In this document: in pieces, positions 1 to 6,146 of the stretch
Layout: each line of letters begins with the position of its first letter
How positions within the stretch are numbered: the first letter of the stretch is position 1
From: Quadrisphaera sp.
GTDB taxonomy: Bacteria; Actinomycetota; Actinomycetes; Actinomycetales; Quadrisphaeraceae
Length of the DNA stretch: 10,605 nt
Assembly: GCA_029258695.1 (NCBI GenBank)
Contig: JARIBR010000307.1
Coordinates: forward strand, 1-10,605
Reading direction: 5' to 3'
Position numbers and translations under genes: made by a program
The notes under the pieces: generated by a model
Database searches by the model: none
What the model was told of the DNA's origin: nothing
The model's input: only the letters and a program-made list of their open reading frames with translations

Positions 1-119
1 CCGGCCGCACCCTGGCCAGCCGCTCCTTGACCAGCCGCACCCTGACCAGCCGCGTCCTGGCCAGCCGCACCCTGACCAGCGGGGTCCGACCCGCTCTCCC
101 CGGGCGGCCCGACGGCCAC
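1..119 (-). CDS. Unidentified protein with GQGAA repeats, N-terminal fragment (cut by left edge)
   Basis: An open frame starts with GTG at 119-117, directly after the rdgB stop (junction TGAGTG, the same as the clpS/DUF2017 junction in this window), and runs off the left edge after 39 codons. It begins VAVGPPGESGSDPA and continues as five [19 protein letters not shown] pentapeptides (the second has Asp in the third position). The five 15-bp units differ from their consensus at seven bases; six of these are third codon positions in this frame and five are synonymous, which is what selection on the protein would leave. Such Gly/Gln/Ala-rich stretches are typical of flexible linkers or N-terminal tails, for example of small membrane proteins; the function cannot be seen. 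It would be the third gene of an rph-rdgB operon. The alternative is non-coding repeat DNA downstream of rdgB. Confidence is moderate because the fragment is short. Confidence 0.45.
   Translation of the reverse strand, partial: MAVGPPGESGSDPAGQGAAGQDAAGQGAAGQGAAGQGAA
5..79. repeat. 15-bp tandem repeat, five copies
   Basis: Five head-to-tail 15-bp units with consensus CCGCACCCTGACCAG lie at 5-19, 20-34, 35-49, 50-64 and 65-79. The third and fifth are identical and the others differ at one to three positions. The period is a multiple of three, so the array keeps a reading frame; on the minus strand it reads as GQGAA pentapeptides. Confidence 0.9.
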
Positions 120-758
120 TCAGCCCACCGCCAGCGCTGAGCGCACCGCCGGTGCGAGGGCGCGGAAGGCCTCACCGCGGTGGCTGATCGACTGCTTCTG
201 CGCCGGGGTGAGCTCCGCGACGGTGACGTCGTGGCCGTCGGGCCGCAGCACCGGGTCGTAGCCGAACCCCCCGCGGCCACGCGGCGCACGCTCCAGGACA
301 CCCCGCAGGCGGCCGTGCTCGACGACGTCGGGCGAGCCGGGGACGACGAGCACGGCCGCGCAGACGAACTCGGCCCCCCGGTGCTCGTCCGGCACGTCCG
401 CCACCTGGGCGAGGAGCAGCTCGAGGTTGGCCGTGTCGTCACCGTGGCGTCCCGACCACCGCGCCGAGAAGATGCCCGGCGCGCCGCCGAGGACGTCGAC
501 GCTCAGACCCGAGTCGTCCGCGATGGTCGGCAGACCCGTGGCGCCGGCGATCGCGCGCGCCTTGAGGGTGGCGTTGCCCGCGAAGGTCACCTCGGACTCC
601 ACGACGTCGGGGAGCGGCGCGCCGCCGAGCACCTCCACCACCGCGGGGTCGTCCTGGGCGAGCACCTCCACCGCGTCCCCCAGCGCGTCGGCGAGGATCC
701 CGCTCACCTCGGCGACCTTGTGCGCGTTACGGGTGGCGAGCACCACCTTGGCCCTCAC
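120..758 (-). CDS. rdgB: RdgB/HAM1-family XTP/dITP diphosphatase
   Basis: 212 aa, usual length for the family. It hydrolyses non-canonical purine triphosphates (dITP, XTP, ITP) to monophosphate and pyrophosphate in the cytoplasm, keeping deaminated bases out of DNA and RNA. Seen: the N-terminal substrate loop [12 protein letters not shown] (residues 7-18), the acidic catalytic segment [16 protein letters not shown] (80-95), the GGFGYDPV motif (163-170) and the C-terminal [12 protein letters not shown] (187-198) that recognises the base. The start is GTG at 758-756; it overlaps the rph stop in GTGA, implying translational coupling. The next downstream frame abuts its stop. The rph-rdgB pairing is the same as Rv1340-Rv1341 in M. 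tuberculosis. Nothing is missing or truncated. Confidence 0.97.
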   Translation of the reverse strand: MRAKVVLATRNAHKVAEVSGILADALGDAVEVLAQDDPAVVEVLGGAPLPDVVESEVTFAGNATLKARAIAGATGLPTIADDSGLSVDVLGGAPGIFSARWSGRHGDDTANLELLLAQVADVPDEHRGAEFVCAAVLVVPGSPDVVEHGRLRGVLERAPRGRGGFGYDPVLRPDGHDVTVAELTPAQKQSISHRGEAFRALAPAVRSALAVG

Positions 759-1522
759 GAGCTCAACGCCGAGCCCAGCGCCGAGCGCTGGGCCTCGCGC
801 AGGCTGGCGCAGCCCGCGACCGCGAGGTCGAGCAGGCCGTCCAGCTCCGAGCGTTCGAACGGCGCCCCCTCGGCGGTGCCCTGCACCTCGATGAACGAGC
901 CGTCGCCCGCGACCACGACGTTCATGTCGGTCCCCGCGGTGGAGTCCTCCACGTAGTCGAGGTCGAGCACCGGGCGCCCCTCGACGATGCCCACGGAGAC
1001 CGCGGCCACCGAGTCCTTCAGCGGGTCGCGGCGGACGAAACCGCGCTCACGCCCGAGGGCGAAGGCGTCGGCGAGGGCCACGTACGCACCGGTGATGGCG
1101 GCGGTGCGCGTGCCGCCGTCGGCCTGGAGGACGTCGCAATCGAGCACCACGGTGTTCTCCCCGAGCGCCGAGAGGTCGACGACGGATCGCAGCGAGCGAC
1201 CGAGCAGGCGGCTGATCTCGTGGGTGCGGCCACCGACCTTGCCGCGGACGGACTCACGATCGGAGCGGGTGCTCGTGGCGCGCGGCAGCATCGCGTACTC
1301 GGCGGTGACCCAGCCCGTCCCGCTGCCCTTGCGCCACCGGGGCACTCCCTCGGTCAGGGACGCCACGCAGAGCACGGTGGTCCGGCCGAAGCGGACCAGC
1401 ACGCTGCCCTCACCGGCCTCGAGGTAGCCGCGGGTGAGGTTCACCTCGCGCAGCTCGTCGGGCGCTCGTCCGTCGTGACGGGGGGCGGGCGGGTCGCTGG
1501 CGTCCTGGGGCGTGTCGGGCAT
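755..1522 (-). CDS. rph: Ribonuclease PH
   Basis: 255 aa, typical length. It is a phosphorolytic 3'-5' exoribonuclease, a hexameric ring in the cytoplasm, that trims the 3' ends of tRNA precursors. Seen: the N-terminal [13 protein letters not shown] signature (residues 15-27), the RNA-binding segment [15 protein letters not shown] (72-86), the phosphate-binding [15 protein letters not shown] (132-146), the acidic [15 protein letters not shown] (187-201) with the conserved metal-binding aspartates, and IEVQGTAEG near the C-terminus. The start is ATG at 1522-1520; there is no Shine-Dalgarno and TACGCT lies 6 nt upstream, so the mRNA may be leaderless. In M. tuberculosis rph follows the MBL gene directly; here 3.8 kb of foreign-looking gene content separates them, so rph needs its own promoter. 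Confidence 0.97.
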   Translation of the reverse strand: MPDTPQDASDPPAPRHDGRAPDELREVNLTRGYLEAGEGSVLVRFGRTTVLCVASLTEGVPRWRKGSGTGWVTAEYAMLPRATSTRSDRESVRGKVGGRTHEISRLLGRSLRSVVDLSALGENTVVLDCDVLQADGGTRTAAITGAYVALADAFALGRERGFVRRDPLKDSVAAVSVGIVEGRPVLDLDYVEDSTAGTDMNVVVAGDGSFIEVQGTAEGAPFERSELDGLLDLAVAGCASLREAQRSALGSALSS

Positions 1523-1528
1523 GACGGC

Positions 1529-1534
1529 AGCGTA
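1529..1534 (-). promoter_or_regulatory. Candidate -10 of a leaderless rph promoter
   Basis: On the minus strand TACGCT is followed by exactly 6 nt and then the rph ATG at 1522, so transcription would begin at or next to the A of the start codon. A weak -35-like TGACGT lies 18 bp further upstream (1558-1553). No Shine-Dalgarno is present. This is a sequence-pattern inference only. Confidence 0.4.
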
Positions 1535-1561
1535 GGAGCACGTACCGACGGCACGTCACGC

Positions 1562-1595
1562 TTGACTTTGACTGAACGTACAGTCAGCATGGTGG
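1562..1595 (+). promoter_or_regulatory. Candidate tetR operon promoter
   Basis: TTGACT at 1562-1567 (5/6 to the -35 consensus) is followed after 17 bp by a weak -10-like CAGCAT at 1585-1590, 5 nt before the ATG at 1596. The spacer is almost filled by the palindromic operator, a usual place for a TetR-family repressor site. An alternative -10 is TACAGT at 1579-1584, inside the palindrome. No Shine-Dalgarno precedes the ATG, so a leaderless or very short leader is likely. Confidence 0.35.
1569..1586. promoter_or_regulatory. Palindromic operator, probably for the adjacent TetR regulator
   Basis: TGACTGAACGTACAGTCA is an 18-bp inverted repeat: 16 of 18 positions pair, and the only mismatches are at positions 5 and 14. 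It is centred on CG between 1577 and 1578. It lies 9 bp before the tetR ATG and 47-64 bp upstream of the divergent rph ATG. Length, symmetry and position fit autoregulation by a TetR-family dimer. It would act on the tetR-ABC operon and could also influence rph-rdgB. Confidence 0.7.
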
Positions 1596-2267
1596 ATGGC
1601 CGCTCCTCCCGGTGATCGCAACGCCCGAGCCCGCATCCGCGACGCCGCCCTCGTGCTCTTCGCCGAGCGAGGCGTCGCCGCCACACCGGTGCGCGCCGTC
1701 GCCGAGCACGCCGGTGTCTCGACCGCGCTGGTCATGCACCACTTCGGCTCCAAGGACGCGCTGCGGGTGGCGTGCGACGAGCACGTGGCGGCCACGGTGC
1801 GCGAGCGCAAGGGCGCCGCCGTGGCCACCGGCGCCGACCCGCTCGCAGCCCTGCGCGCCTCTGCCCAGGGCCCGCCGCTGCTGCGCTACCTCGCCCGCAC
1901 GCTCGTCGACGGCTCGCCGCACGTCGCCGCCCTCGTCGACGAGATGGCGGCCGACGCGCAGGAGTACACCGAGGCCGCCGTGGCGAGCGGCGTGTGCACC
2001 GCCAGCGACGCCCCGCGCGAGCGGGCCGTGGTGCTCACCCTGTGGTCGCTCGGAGCACTGGTCCTCCACGAGCACCTCGAGCGCCTCCTCGGCGTCGACC
2101 TGACCGGCGACCCGTCGCAGATGGGTGCCTACGCCGTCCCCGCCACCGAGATCCTCAGCCGCGGCGTCATCACCGAGGACCACCACCAGCGGGTGCGTGA
2201 GGCGTTCGAGGGCTGGCCCGGCGCAGCCGAGCAGCCCGAACCAGCGGCACCGCAGGAGGAGCCATGA
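1596..2267 (+). CDS. TetR/AcrR-family transcriptional regulator
   Basis: 223 aa. The N-terminal TetR DNA-binding domain (about residues 9-57) has the family's pattern: ARIRDAALVLFAERG, then the helix-turn-helix TPVRAVAEHAGVSTALVMHHFGSKDAL (30-56). The rest is the variable helical ligand-binding and dimer domain, ending in a Pro/Glu/Ala-rich tail. It resembles the class represented by M. tuberculosis Rv1219c (RaaS), which controls neighbouring ABC efflux genes. It is followed by an ABC ATPase (ATGA overlap at 2264-2267) and a permease, and preceded by an 18-bp palindrome, so an autoregulated, ligand-released repressor of the exporter is the simplest reading. The ligand is unknown. Start: ATG 1596 is chosen; ATG 1589 is in another frame and stops after eight codons. 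Confidence 0.9.
   Translation: MAAPPGDRNARARIRDAALVLFAERGVAATPVRAVAEHAGVSTALVMHHFGSKDALRVACDEHVAATVRERKGAAVATGADPLAALRASAQGPPLLRYLARTLVDGSPHVAALVDEMAADAQEYTEAAVASGVCTASDAPRERAVVLTLWSLGALVLHEHLERLLGVDLTGDPSQMGAYAVPATEILSRGVITEDHHQRVREAFEGWPGAAEQPEPAAPQEEP
2254..2259 (+). promoter_or_regulatory. Strong ribosome binding site of the ABC ATPase gene
   Basis: AGGAGG lies inside the 3' end of tetR, 4 nt before the ATG at 2264. It is a full Shine-Dalgarno core and fixes that start in preference to the in-frame ATG at 2279. Its presence contrasts with first genes in the window, which lack one. Confidence 0.7.
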
Positions 2268-3262
2268 CCGGAGCCGCCATGACCGGGCCCTCCACCACCG
2301 ACCCGGCCACCGCCGACCCGGCCATCGCCGTCCGCGCCCTGGTCAAGGACTACGGCGCCACCCGAGCCCTCGACGGTCTGGACCTGGAGGTCCGCCGCGG
2401 GGAGGTCTTCGGCTTCCTCGGCCCGAACGGAGCCGGCAAGTCGACGACCCTCCGCGTCCTGCTGGACGTGCTGCGCCCCACGTCGGGCCGGGTCGAGGTG
2501 CTCGGCGCCGACCCGCGCACCGGCGGCGCCGCGCTGCGGGCCCGCATCGGGTACCTGCCCGGGGAGCTGGCGCTGACCTCGAGGGCCGGGACGGGACAGC
2601 TCCTGGAGGCGATAAGCCGGCTGCGCGGCGGTGTGGGACGCGCGGCCATCGGCCCCCTGGCGGAGCGCCTCGGCCTGGACCTCACCCGGCCGGCCCGCTC
2701 GCTGTCGAAGGGCAACCGCCAGAAGGTCGGGCTCGTCCAGGCCTTCGCCCACGACCCCGAGCTCCTCGTCCTCGACGAGCCGACGTCGGGTCTGGACCCC
2801 CTGCTGCAGCAGGAGTTCCTCGCGATGGTGCGCGAGGCCCGGGAGCGGGGCGCCACCGTCCTCATGTCCTCGCACGTGCTGTCCGAGGTCCAGGAGGTGG
2901 CCGACCGGGTGGCGGTCGTCCGCGCCGGCCGGATCGTCGACGTCGACGACGTGGCCACCCTGCGCCAGCGCGCCGGGCAGCGGGTGGAGCTCACGTTCGC
3001 CGACCCGGTCGGCGCCGCCGCCTTCGAGCACCTGGCCGGCGTCGAGGACGTCACCCTGGGACCCGCCGGTGCCGGGACCCGTCTGACGTGCCTCCTGCGC
3101 GGAGAGCCGGACGCGCTGCTGAGGGCCGCCGCAGCCCACCGCGTCACCCGCTGGTCGGCGCAGGACCGAGAGCTGGAGGAGCTGTTCATGGACTTCTACC
3201 GCGACACCACCCGCGACACCACCCGCGAGACAGCAGGAGAGGTGGGCGGCCGTGCCCGCTGA
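2264..3262 (+). CDS. ABC-2 type exporter, ATP-binding subunit
   Basis: 332 aa. It is the cytoplasmic ATPase of a two-gene ABC exporter of the drug/antibiotic efflux type (COG1131-like). Seen: Walker A GPNGAGKST (53-61), YLPGE in the Q-loop position (98-102, no Gln), signature LSKGN (147-151), Walker B LLVLDEPTSGLDP (167-179) and switch histidine SSHVLSE (His204). Residues from about 230 onward form the variable C-terminal domain of this class. The catalytic set is intact. The C-terminus carries a duplicated Asp-Thr-Thr-Arg (12-bp tandem repeat at 3203-3226). The start ATG overlaps the tetR stop (ATGA), and its stop overlaps the permease start by 11 nt, so all three genes form one coupled operon. 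The substrate is not evident from sequence. Confidence 0.93.
   Translation: MTGAAMTGPSTTDPATADPAIAVRALVKDYGATRALDGLDLEVRRGEVFGFLGPNGAGKSTTLRVLLDVLRPTSGRVEVLGADPRTGGAALRARIGYLPGELALTSRAGTGQLLEAISRLRGGVGRAAIGPLAERLGLDLTRPARSLSKGNRQKVGLVQAFAHDPELLVLDEPTSGLDPLLQQEFLAMVREARERGATVLMSSHVLSEVQEVADRVAVVRAGRIVDVDDVATLRQRAGQRVELTFADPVGAAAFEHLAGVEDVTLGPAGAGTRLTCLLRGEPDALLRAAAAHRVTRWSAQDRELEELFMDFYRDTTRDTTRETAGEVGGRAR
3203..3226 (+). repeat. 12-bp direct duplication at the 3' end of the ATPase gene
   Basis: GACACCACCCGC occurs twice back to back (3203-3214, 3215-3226), encoding Asp-Thr-Thr-Arg twice near the protein's C-terminus. The in-frame period and perfect identity suggest recent slippage. Confidence 0.75.
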
Positions 3263-4133
3263 GAACGCCGCCGCGTCGCCCCGACCCCTGCACGGGCGCC
3301 TCCTGCGCGAGCGGCCTGCTCCGCGGATGACCGCCCCGCCCGGCGCCGTGGGCCTGCCCGTCCTGCGCCATCGTCGCCGGTCCCTGGCGCTGTGGTCCCT
3401 GGCGGTGGGCGCGCTCGCGGCGATGTACATCGCCTTCTGGCCGTCCTTCGGCGCCGACGCGGACGTCATGGCCTCCTACGTCGACGCTCTGCCGGGACCG
3501 CTCGTCGAGGCCATGGGCCTGCAGGCCATCACGACGCCGGCGGGCTACCTGGCCTCGACCGTCTACGGCATCATCTGCCCGGCGCTGCTGCTCGTCCTCG
3601 CCGTCGGCTCCGGAGCGCAGCTCATCGCCGCGGCGGAGGAGGACGGGACCCTCGAGCTCGAGCTGACCTCTCCAGCCAGCCGCCGCCAGGTCTACCTCGA
3701 ACGGCTGCTGGCGCTGTGGGCCTCGCTCGTCGCGGTGGTCGCCGTGGTGACCGCGGTCGTGCTCGCCGTCGCCGCGGCGGCCGGGATGGACGTCGCCCCC
3801 GTCCGCGTGCTCGCGATCAGCAGCGGCCTGCTCGCCCTGGCCGTCGCCATGGGCACGCTCGCCCTGGCGACCGGGGCCGCGACGGGGCGCCGCACGGTGG
3901 CGCTGGCGGTGGGCGCAGGGCTGGCCGTGGTCTCCTACGTCGCCCACGCCCTGGGCACCACAGTCGAGTCGGCCGGCTGGCTCACCGACGTCTCACCCTG
4001 GTCGTGGTACGTCGGGGGCGCCCCGCTCACCACCGGGTTCGACGTGGTCGGCCTGCTGCTGCTCGCCGGGCTGACGGTGGTGGCGGCGCTCGCGGGGCTC
4101 CTCGCCTTCGAGCGCCGGGACCTCATGGTGTGA
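3252..4133 (+). CDS. ABC-2 type exporter, membrane permease subunit
   Basis: 293 aa integral membrane protein. About six hydrophobic segments can be seen, roughly at residues 44-63, 98-121, 152-177, 185-209, 213-232 and 265-286. Between the second and third is EEDGTLELELTSPASRRQVYLERLLA (129-154), the cytoplasmic coupling-helix pattern common in ABC-2 permeases. It should pair with the upstream ATPase and export a small molecule or lipid. The M. tuberculosis relative of this arrangement (Rv1217c) has a permease of about double size, so here a homodimer is likely. Start: GTG 3252 with GGTGG at 3241-3245 as ribosome site, overlapping the ATPase stop; an in-frame ATG at residue 26 is an alternative because the first 40 residues are Arg/Pro-rich and not membrane-like. 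Confidence 0.88.
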   Translation: MPAENAAASPRPLHGRLLRERPAPRMTAPPGAVGLPVLRHRRRSLALWSLAVGALAAMYIAFWPSFGADADVMASYVDALPGPLVEAMGLQAITTPAGYLASTVYGIICPALLLVLAVGSGAQLIAAAEEDGTLELELTSPASRRQVYLERLLALWASLVAVVAVVTAVVLAVAAAAGMDVAPVRVLAISSGLLALAVAMGTLALATGAATGRRTVALAVGAGLAVVSYVAHALGTTVESAGWLTDVSPWSWYVGGAPLTTGFDVVGLLLLAGLTVVAALAGLLAFERRDLMV

Positions 4134-4181
4134 GCCGACGAGGCGCACCCGGGGCCACGGGGCTGGGACCACGGGCCAGGC

Positions 4182-4223
4182 ATCACTCCCTCGGGATCAC
4201 TCCCTCGGGATCACTCCCTCGGC
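4182..4223. repeat. 14-bp tandem repeat, three copies, over the esterase stop codon
   Basis: ATCACTCCCTCGGG is repeated at 4182-4195, 4196-4209 and 4210-4223 (the last copy ends in C). The third copy contains the last codons and the TGA of the minus-strand esterase, so the two further copies lie in its 3' UTR, between two convergent genes. 14 is not a multiple of three. I see no good hairpin terminator in 4134-4210. Confidence 0.85.
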
Positions 4224-5221
4224 GGAAGGGCGAACGCGGCCCGCAGGCGGGCGCCGGCGTAGGCACGGGCCTCGTGGGCATCGCCCATCGCCGCGCCCAG
4301 AGCGACGAACGGGTGCACCTGCCCGGGCCAGACGCGCAGCTCGACATCGACACCGGCCTGCGTCAGCCGCTCGGCGTAGGCCACGCCCTCGTCGTGGAGG
4401 GGGTCGGCCTCGGCCAGGATCACGGTCGCCGGCGGAGCACCGGTGAGGTCGGTGCACGCACCCGGGGACAGACGCGGGTCATCGCGGTCCGCGCCGGCGG
4501 CGTACTGGTCCGCGAAGTACGCCATGTCGCGACGGGTGAGGGAAAAGCCCTCCGCGAAGCGCTCGTAGCTGGCGCTCTCCCCGACCGCAAGCGTGATCAC
4601 GGGGTAGACGAGCACCTGGTGCACCGGCTCCGGGTCGTGCCCCCGCAGGTGCAGCGCCACGGCCGCGGCGAGGTTGCCGCCGGCGCTGTCCCCGGACAGC
4701 GCCACCCGGCTGCCGTCCACCCCGTGACCACCGGCCAGGAGGTGTCGCGCGACGGCGAGGTAGTCGTCGAAGGCCGCGGGGAAGGGCTGCTCCGGGGGCC
4801 TGCGGTAGTGCACGGAGACCACGACGGCCCCCGACGCGGCGGCCAGGTCGCGGCACGTGCTGTCGGACACCTCGAGGTCCCCCTGCACCCAGCCGCCGCC
4901 GTGGGCGTACAGCACGGCGGGCAACCCCGGGTCCGTGGACGGCCGGTACACGCGGACGGGGACGTCGCCGACCGGCCCGGGCACCACCGTGTCGGTGACG
5001 GACGGCAGGTCGGCCCCCGTGCCGGTCAGCGGCAGCGCCATCGTCAGGCCCTGGCGGTTCTGCTCGGCGCTCTGGGTGTCCAGCGGCGGGGCGCCCTGCT
5101 TGGCCGCGAGGAACCGGACGGCGTCCGGGTGCAGCTCCACCCCGGCCCGCCGGGCGGCGGCCAGCACCGGGGCGGGGTCAGCAGCGGGTTCGGCAGCGGG
5201 AGCCTCGGGGCGATCACTCAT
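4211..5221 (-). CDS. Alpha/beta hydrolase, hormone-sensitive-lipase family esterase
   Basis: 336 aa. It is a carboxylesterase of the HSL (bacterial family IV) type. Seen: the oxyanion-hole motif HGGGW (107-111), the nucleophile elbow GDSAGG with Ser179, the probable acid Asp273 in EADPLHDEG, and the probable His303 in GQVHPF. The N-terminal cap of about 75 residues is usual for the family. There is no signal peptide, so it is probably cytoplasmic. Substrates are likely short-chain acyl esters; the sequence does not say which. It faces the ABC operon tail to tail and has a candidate promoter of its own. A role in modifying a compound handled by the exporter is possible but only inferred from proximity. 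The start ATG at 5221-5219 has no Shine-Dalgarno; TATGCT lies 6 nt upstream. Confidence 0.92.
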   Translation of the reverse strand: MSDRPEAPAAEPAADPAPVLAAARRAGVELHPDAVRFLAAKQGAPPLDTQSAEQNRQGLTMALPLTGTGADLPSVTDTVVPGPVGDVPVRVYRPSTDPGLPAVLYAHGGGWVQGDLEVSDSTCRDLAAASGAVVVSVHYRRPPEQPFPAAFDDYLAVARHLLAGGHGVDGSRVALSGDSAGGNLAAAVALHLRGHDPEPVHQVLVYPVITLAVGESASYERFAEGFSLTRRDMAYFADQYAAGADRDDPRLSPGACTDLTGAPPATVILAEADPLHDEGVAYAERLTQAGVDVELRVWPGQVHPFVALGAAMGDAHEARAYAGARLRAAFALPPRE

Positions 5222-5227
5222 GATCGG

Positions 5228-5233
5228 AGCATA
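5228..5233 (-). promoter_or_regulatory. Candidate -10 of a leaderless esterase promoter
   Basis: TATGCT (minus strand) is 5/6 to TATAAT and is followed by exactly 6 nt and the ATG at 5221. No -35 match is visible; the expected -35 position touches the first unit of the 16-bp repeat array, so the promoter may need an activator. This is inference from the pattern. Confidence 0.45.
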
Positions 5234-5254
5234 GGCACCGACGAGCCACCGGCC

Positions 5255-5334
5255 CCGACATCAGAGGCTCCCGACATCGGGGGCTCCTGACACCAGGGAC
5301 TCCCGACACCAGGGGCTCCCGACGTCAGAGACTG
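5255..5334. repeat. 16-bp tandem repeat, five copies, between esterase promoter and MBL gene
   Basis: Five contiguous 16-bp units with consensus CCGACACCAGGGGCTC lie at 5255-5270, 5271-5286, 5287-5302, 5303-5318 and 5319-5334. They are diverged (one to four differences each). The last unit contains the final codons and the TGA (5327-5325) of the MBL gene; the first sits at the -35 position of the esterase gene. They are too short, with no spacers, to be a CRISPR array. Confidence 0.85.
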
Positions 5335-6146
5335 ATCACACCGCCGGGGACGGCCAGCGAGACGGGCAGCGCCCCGCCGACGGCGTCACGGGCCTCGGCG
5401 AGGATGGCAGCGGCGTCGGCCCACGGCGGCACGTGGGTGAGCACGAGGCGACCCACGCCGGCGCGCACGGCGACCTCACCGGCGCCGCGCCCGCTGAGGT
5501 GGATCCCCGACAGGTCCGGGCCGCCGGCGGCCACGGACAGGGCGCTGGCCTCGCAGAGCAGCACGTCGGCGCCGGCGGCCAGCTCGTCGAGACCCGGCCC
5601 GGCGTCGGTGTCGCCGGTGTAGGCGAGCGTGACCCTCCTCCCGGCCTCGGACGGCCCCACCACCGCGATGCCGAACGCGGGCACCGGGTGGTGGACGGGG
5701 ACCGGGGTGAGGGTCAGCGGGCCGACGTGGACCGGCTCGCGGGCGCTCCACTCGTGGAAGGTCAGCGGGCCCGGCAGAGTCTCGGGGCGGTCCGCCTCGG
5801 CGTCGTACGCGCGGCTGAGCCGCTCGTGGGCCCCGGCCGGTGCCCACACCGGGAGACCTCGCCGGTCCATCACCGCGGCCAGCGGACCGTGGCGGGCCGC
5901 GACGTGCAGGGCCGTGACGTCGAGGCAGTGGTCCGCGTGCAGGTGGGTCAGCGCCACGGCGTCCAGCGTCTCCACGCCCGCGAGACCCTGCAGCGGGCCG
6001 AACGCCCCGCTGCCGAGGTCGAGGACCACCCGCCAGGTGCGCCGCGACCCGTCGTCGGCCACGGCGTCGGCCTCGACGAGGTAGCAGGAGGCCGGCGAGG
6101 CGGGCCCGGGCAGGGAGCCGGAGACCCCGACGGGCACGAGCCTCAC
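5325..6146 (-). CDS. MBL-fold metallo-hydrolase, likely cyclic-nucleotide phosphodiesterase (Rv1339-like)
   Basis: 273 aa. Seen: an N-terminal strand [18 protein letters not shown] (9-26), the zinc motif THLHADH (67-73; His68, His70, Asp72, His73), the bridging aspartate in AYTGDT (Asp179), and the late histidines in [13 protein letters not shown] (His216) and RLVLTHVPP (His238), so both metal sites look complete. This is the RNase Z-like branch of the fold. By position (after murI, and before rph in relatives) and motifs it matches M. tuberculosis Rv1339, reported as an atypical class II cAMP phosphodiesterase; ribonuclease Z proper has an exosite arm not visible here. GTG start at 6146-6144 overlaps the murI stop in GTGA. 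The cAMP role is inferred from family knowledge. Confidence 0.88.
   Translation of the reverse strand: MRLVPVGVSGSLPGPASPASCYLVEADAVADDGSRRTWRVVLDLGSGAFGPLQGLAGVETLDAVALTHLHADHCLDVTALHVAARHGPLAAVMDRRGLPVWAPAGAHERLSRAYDAEADRPETLPGPLTFHEWSAREPVHVGPLTLTPVPVHHPVPAFGIAVVGPSEAGRRVTLAYTGDTDAGPGLDELAAGADVLLCEASALSVAAGGPDLSGIHLSGRGAGEVAVRAGVGRLVLTHVPPWADAAAILAEARDAVGGALPVSLAVPGGVISL

Noticed and set aside
6..140. Plus-strand frame from the left edge with Arg-Thr-Leu-Thr-Ser repeats, ending in TGA at 138-140
   Set aside because: It would overlap rdgB by 21 bp convergently, and the unit differences are less well explained as silent changes in this frame than in the minus-strand GQGAA frame. It is not fully excluded.
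2129..3469. 446-codon open frame on the minus strand
   Set aside because: It is antisense to tetR and the ABC ATPase, which carry full Walker and signature motifs; its own product is low-complexity and unrecognisable.
4134..4210. Hairpin terminator between the convergent permease and esterase genes
   Set aside because: The region has direct repeats of CCACGGG and the 14-bp array but no convincing inverted repeat with a loop or T-tract.
3392..5290. 632-codon open frame on the plus strand
   Set aside because: It runs out of frame through the permease and antisense through the esterase, both with intact family motifs; its product is Arg/Gly/Pro-rich without domains, as expected for a shadow frame in very GC-rich DNA.
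1523..5324. Recognisable mobile element carrying the TetR-ABC-esterase block
   Set aside because: No transposase, recombinase, terminal inverted repeats, target duplication or tRNA gene was seen, and base use resembles the neighbours.
5255..5334. CRISPR array
   Set aside because: Units are 16 bp and contiguous with no spacers, and no cas gene is present.
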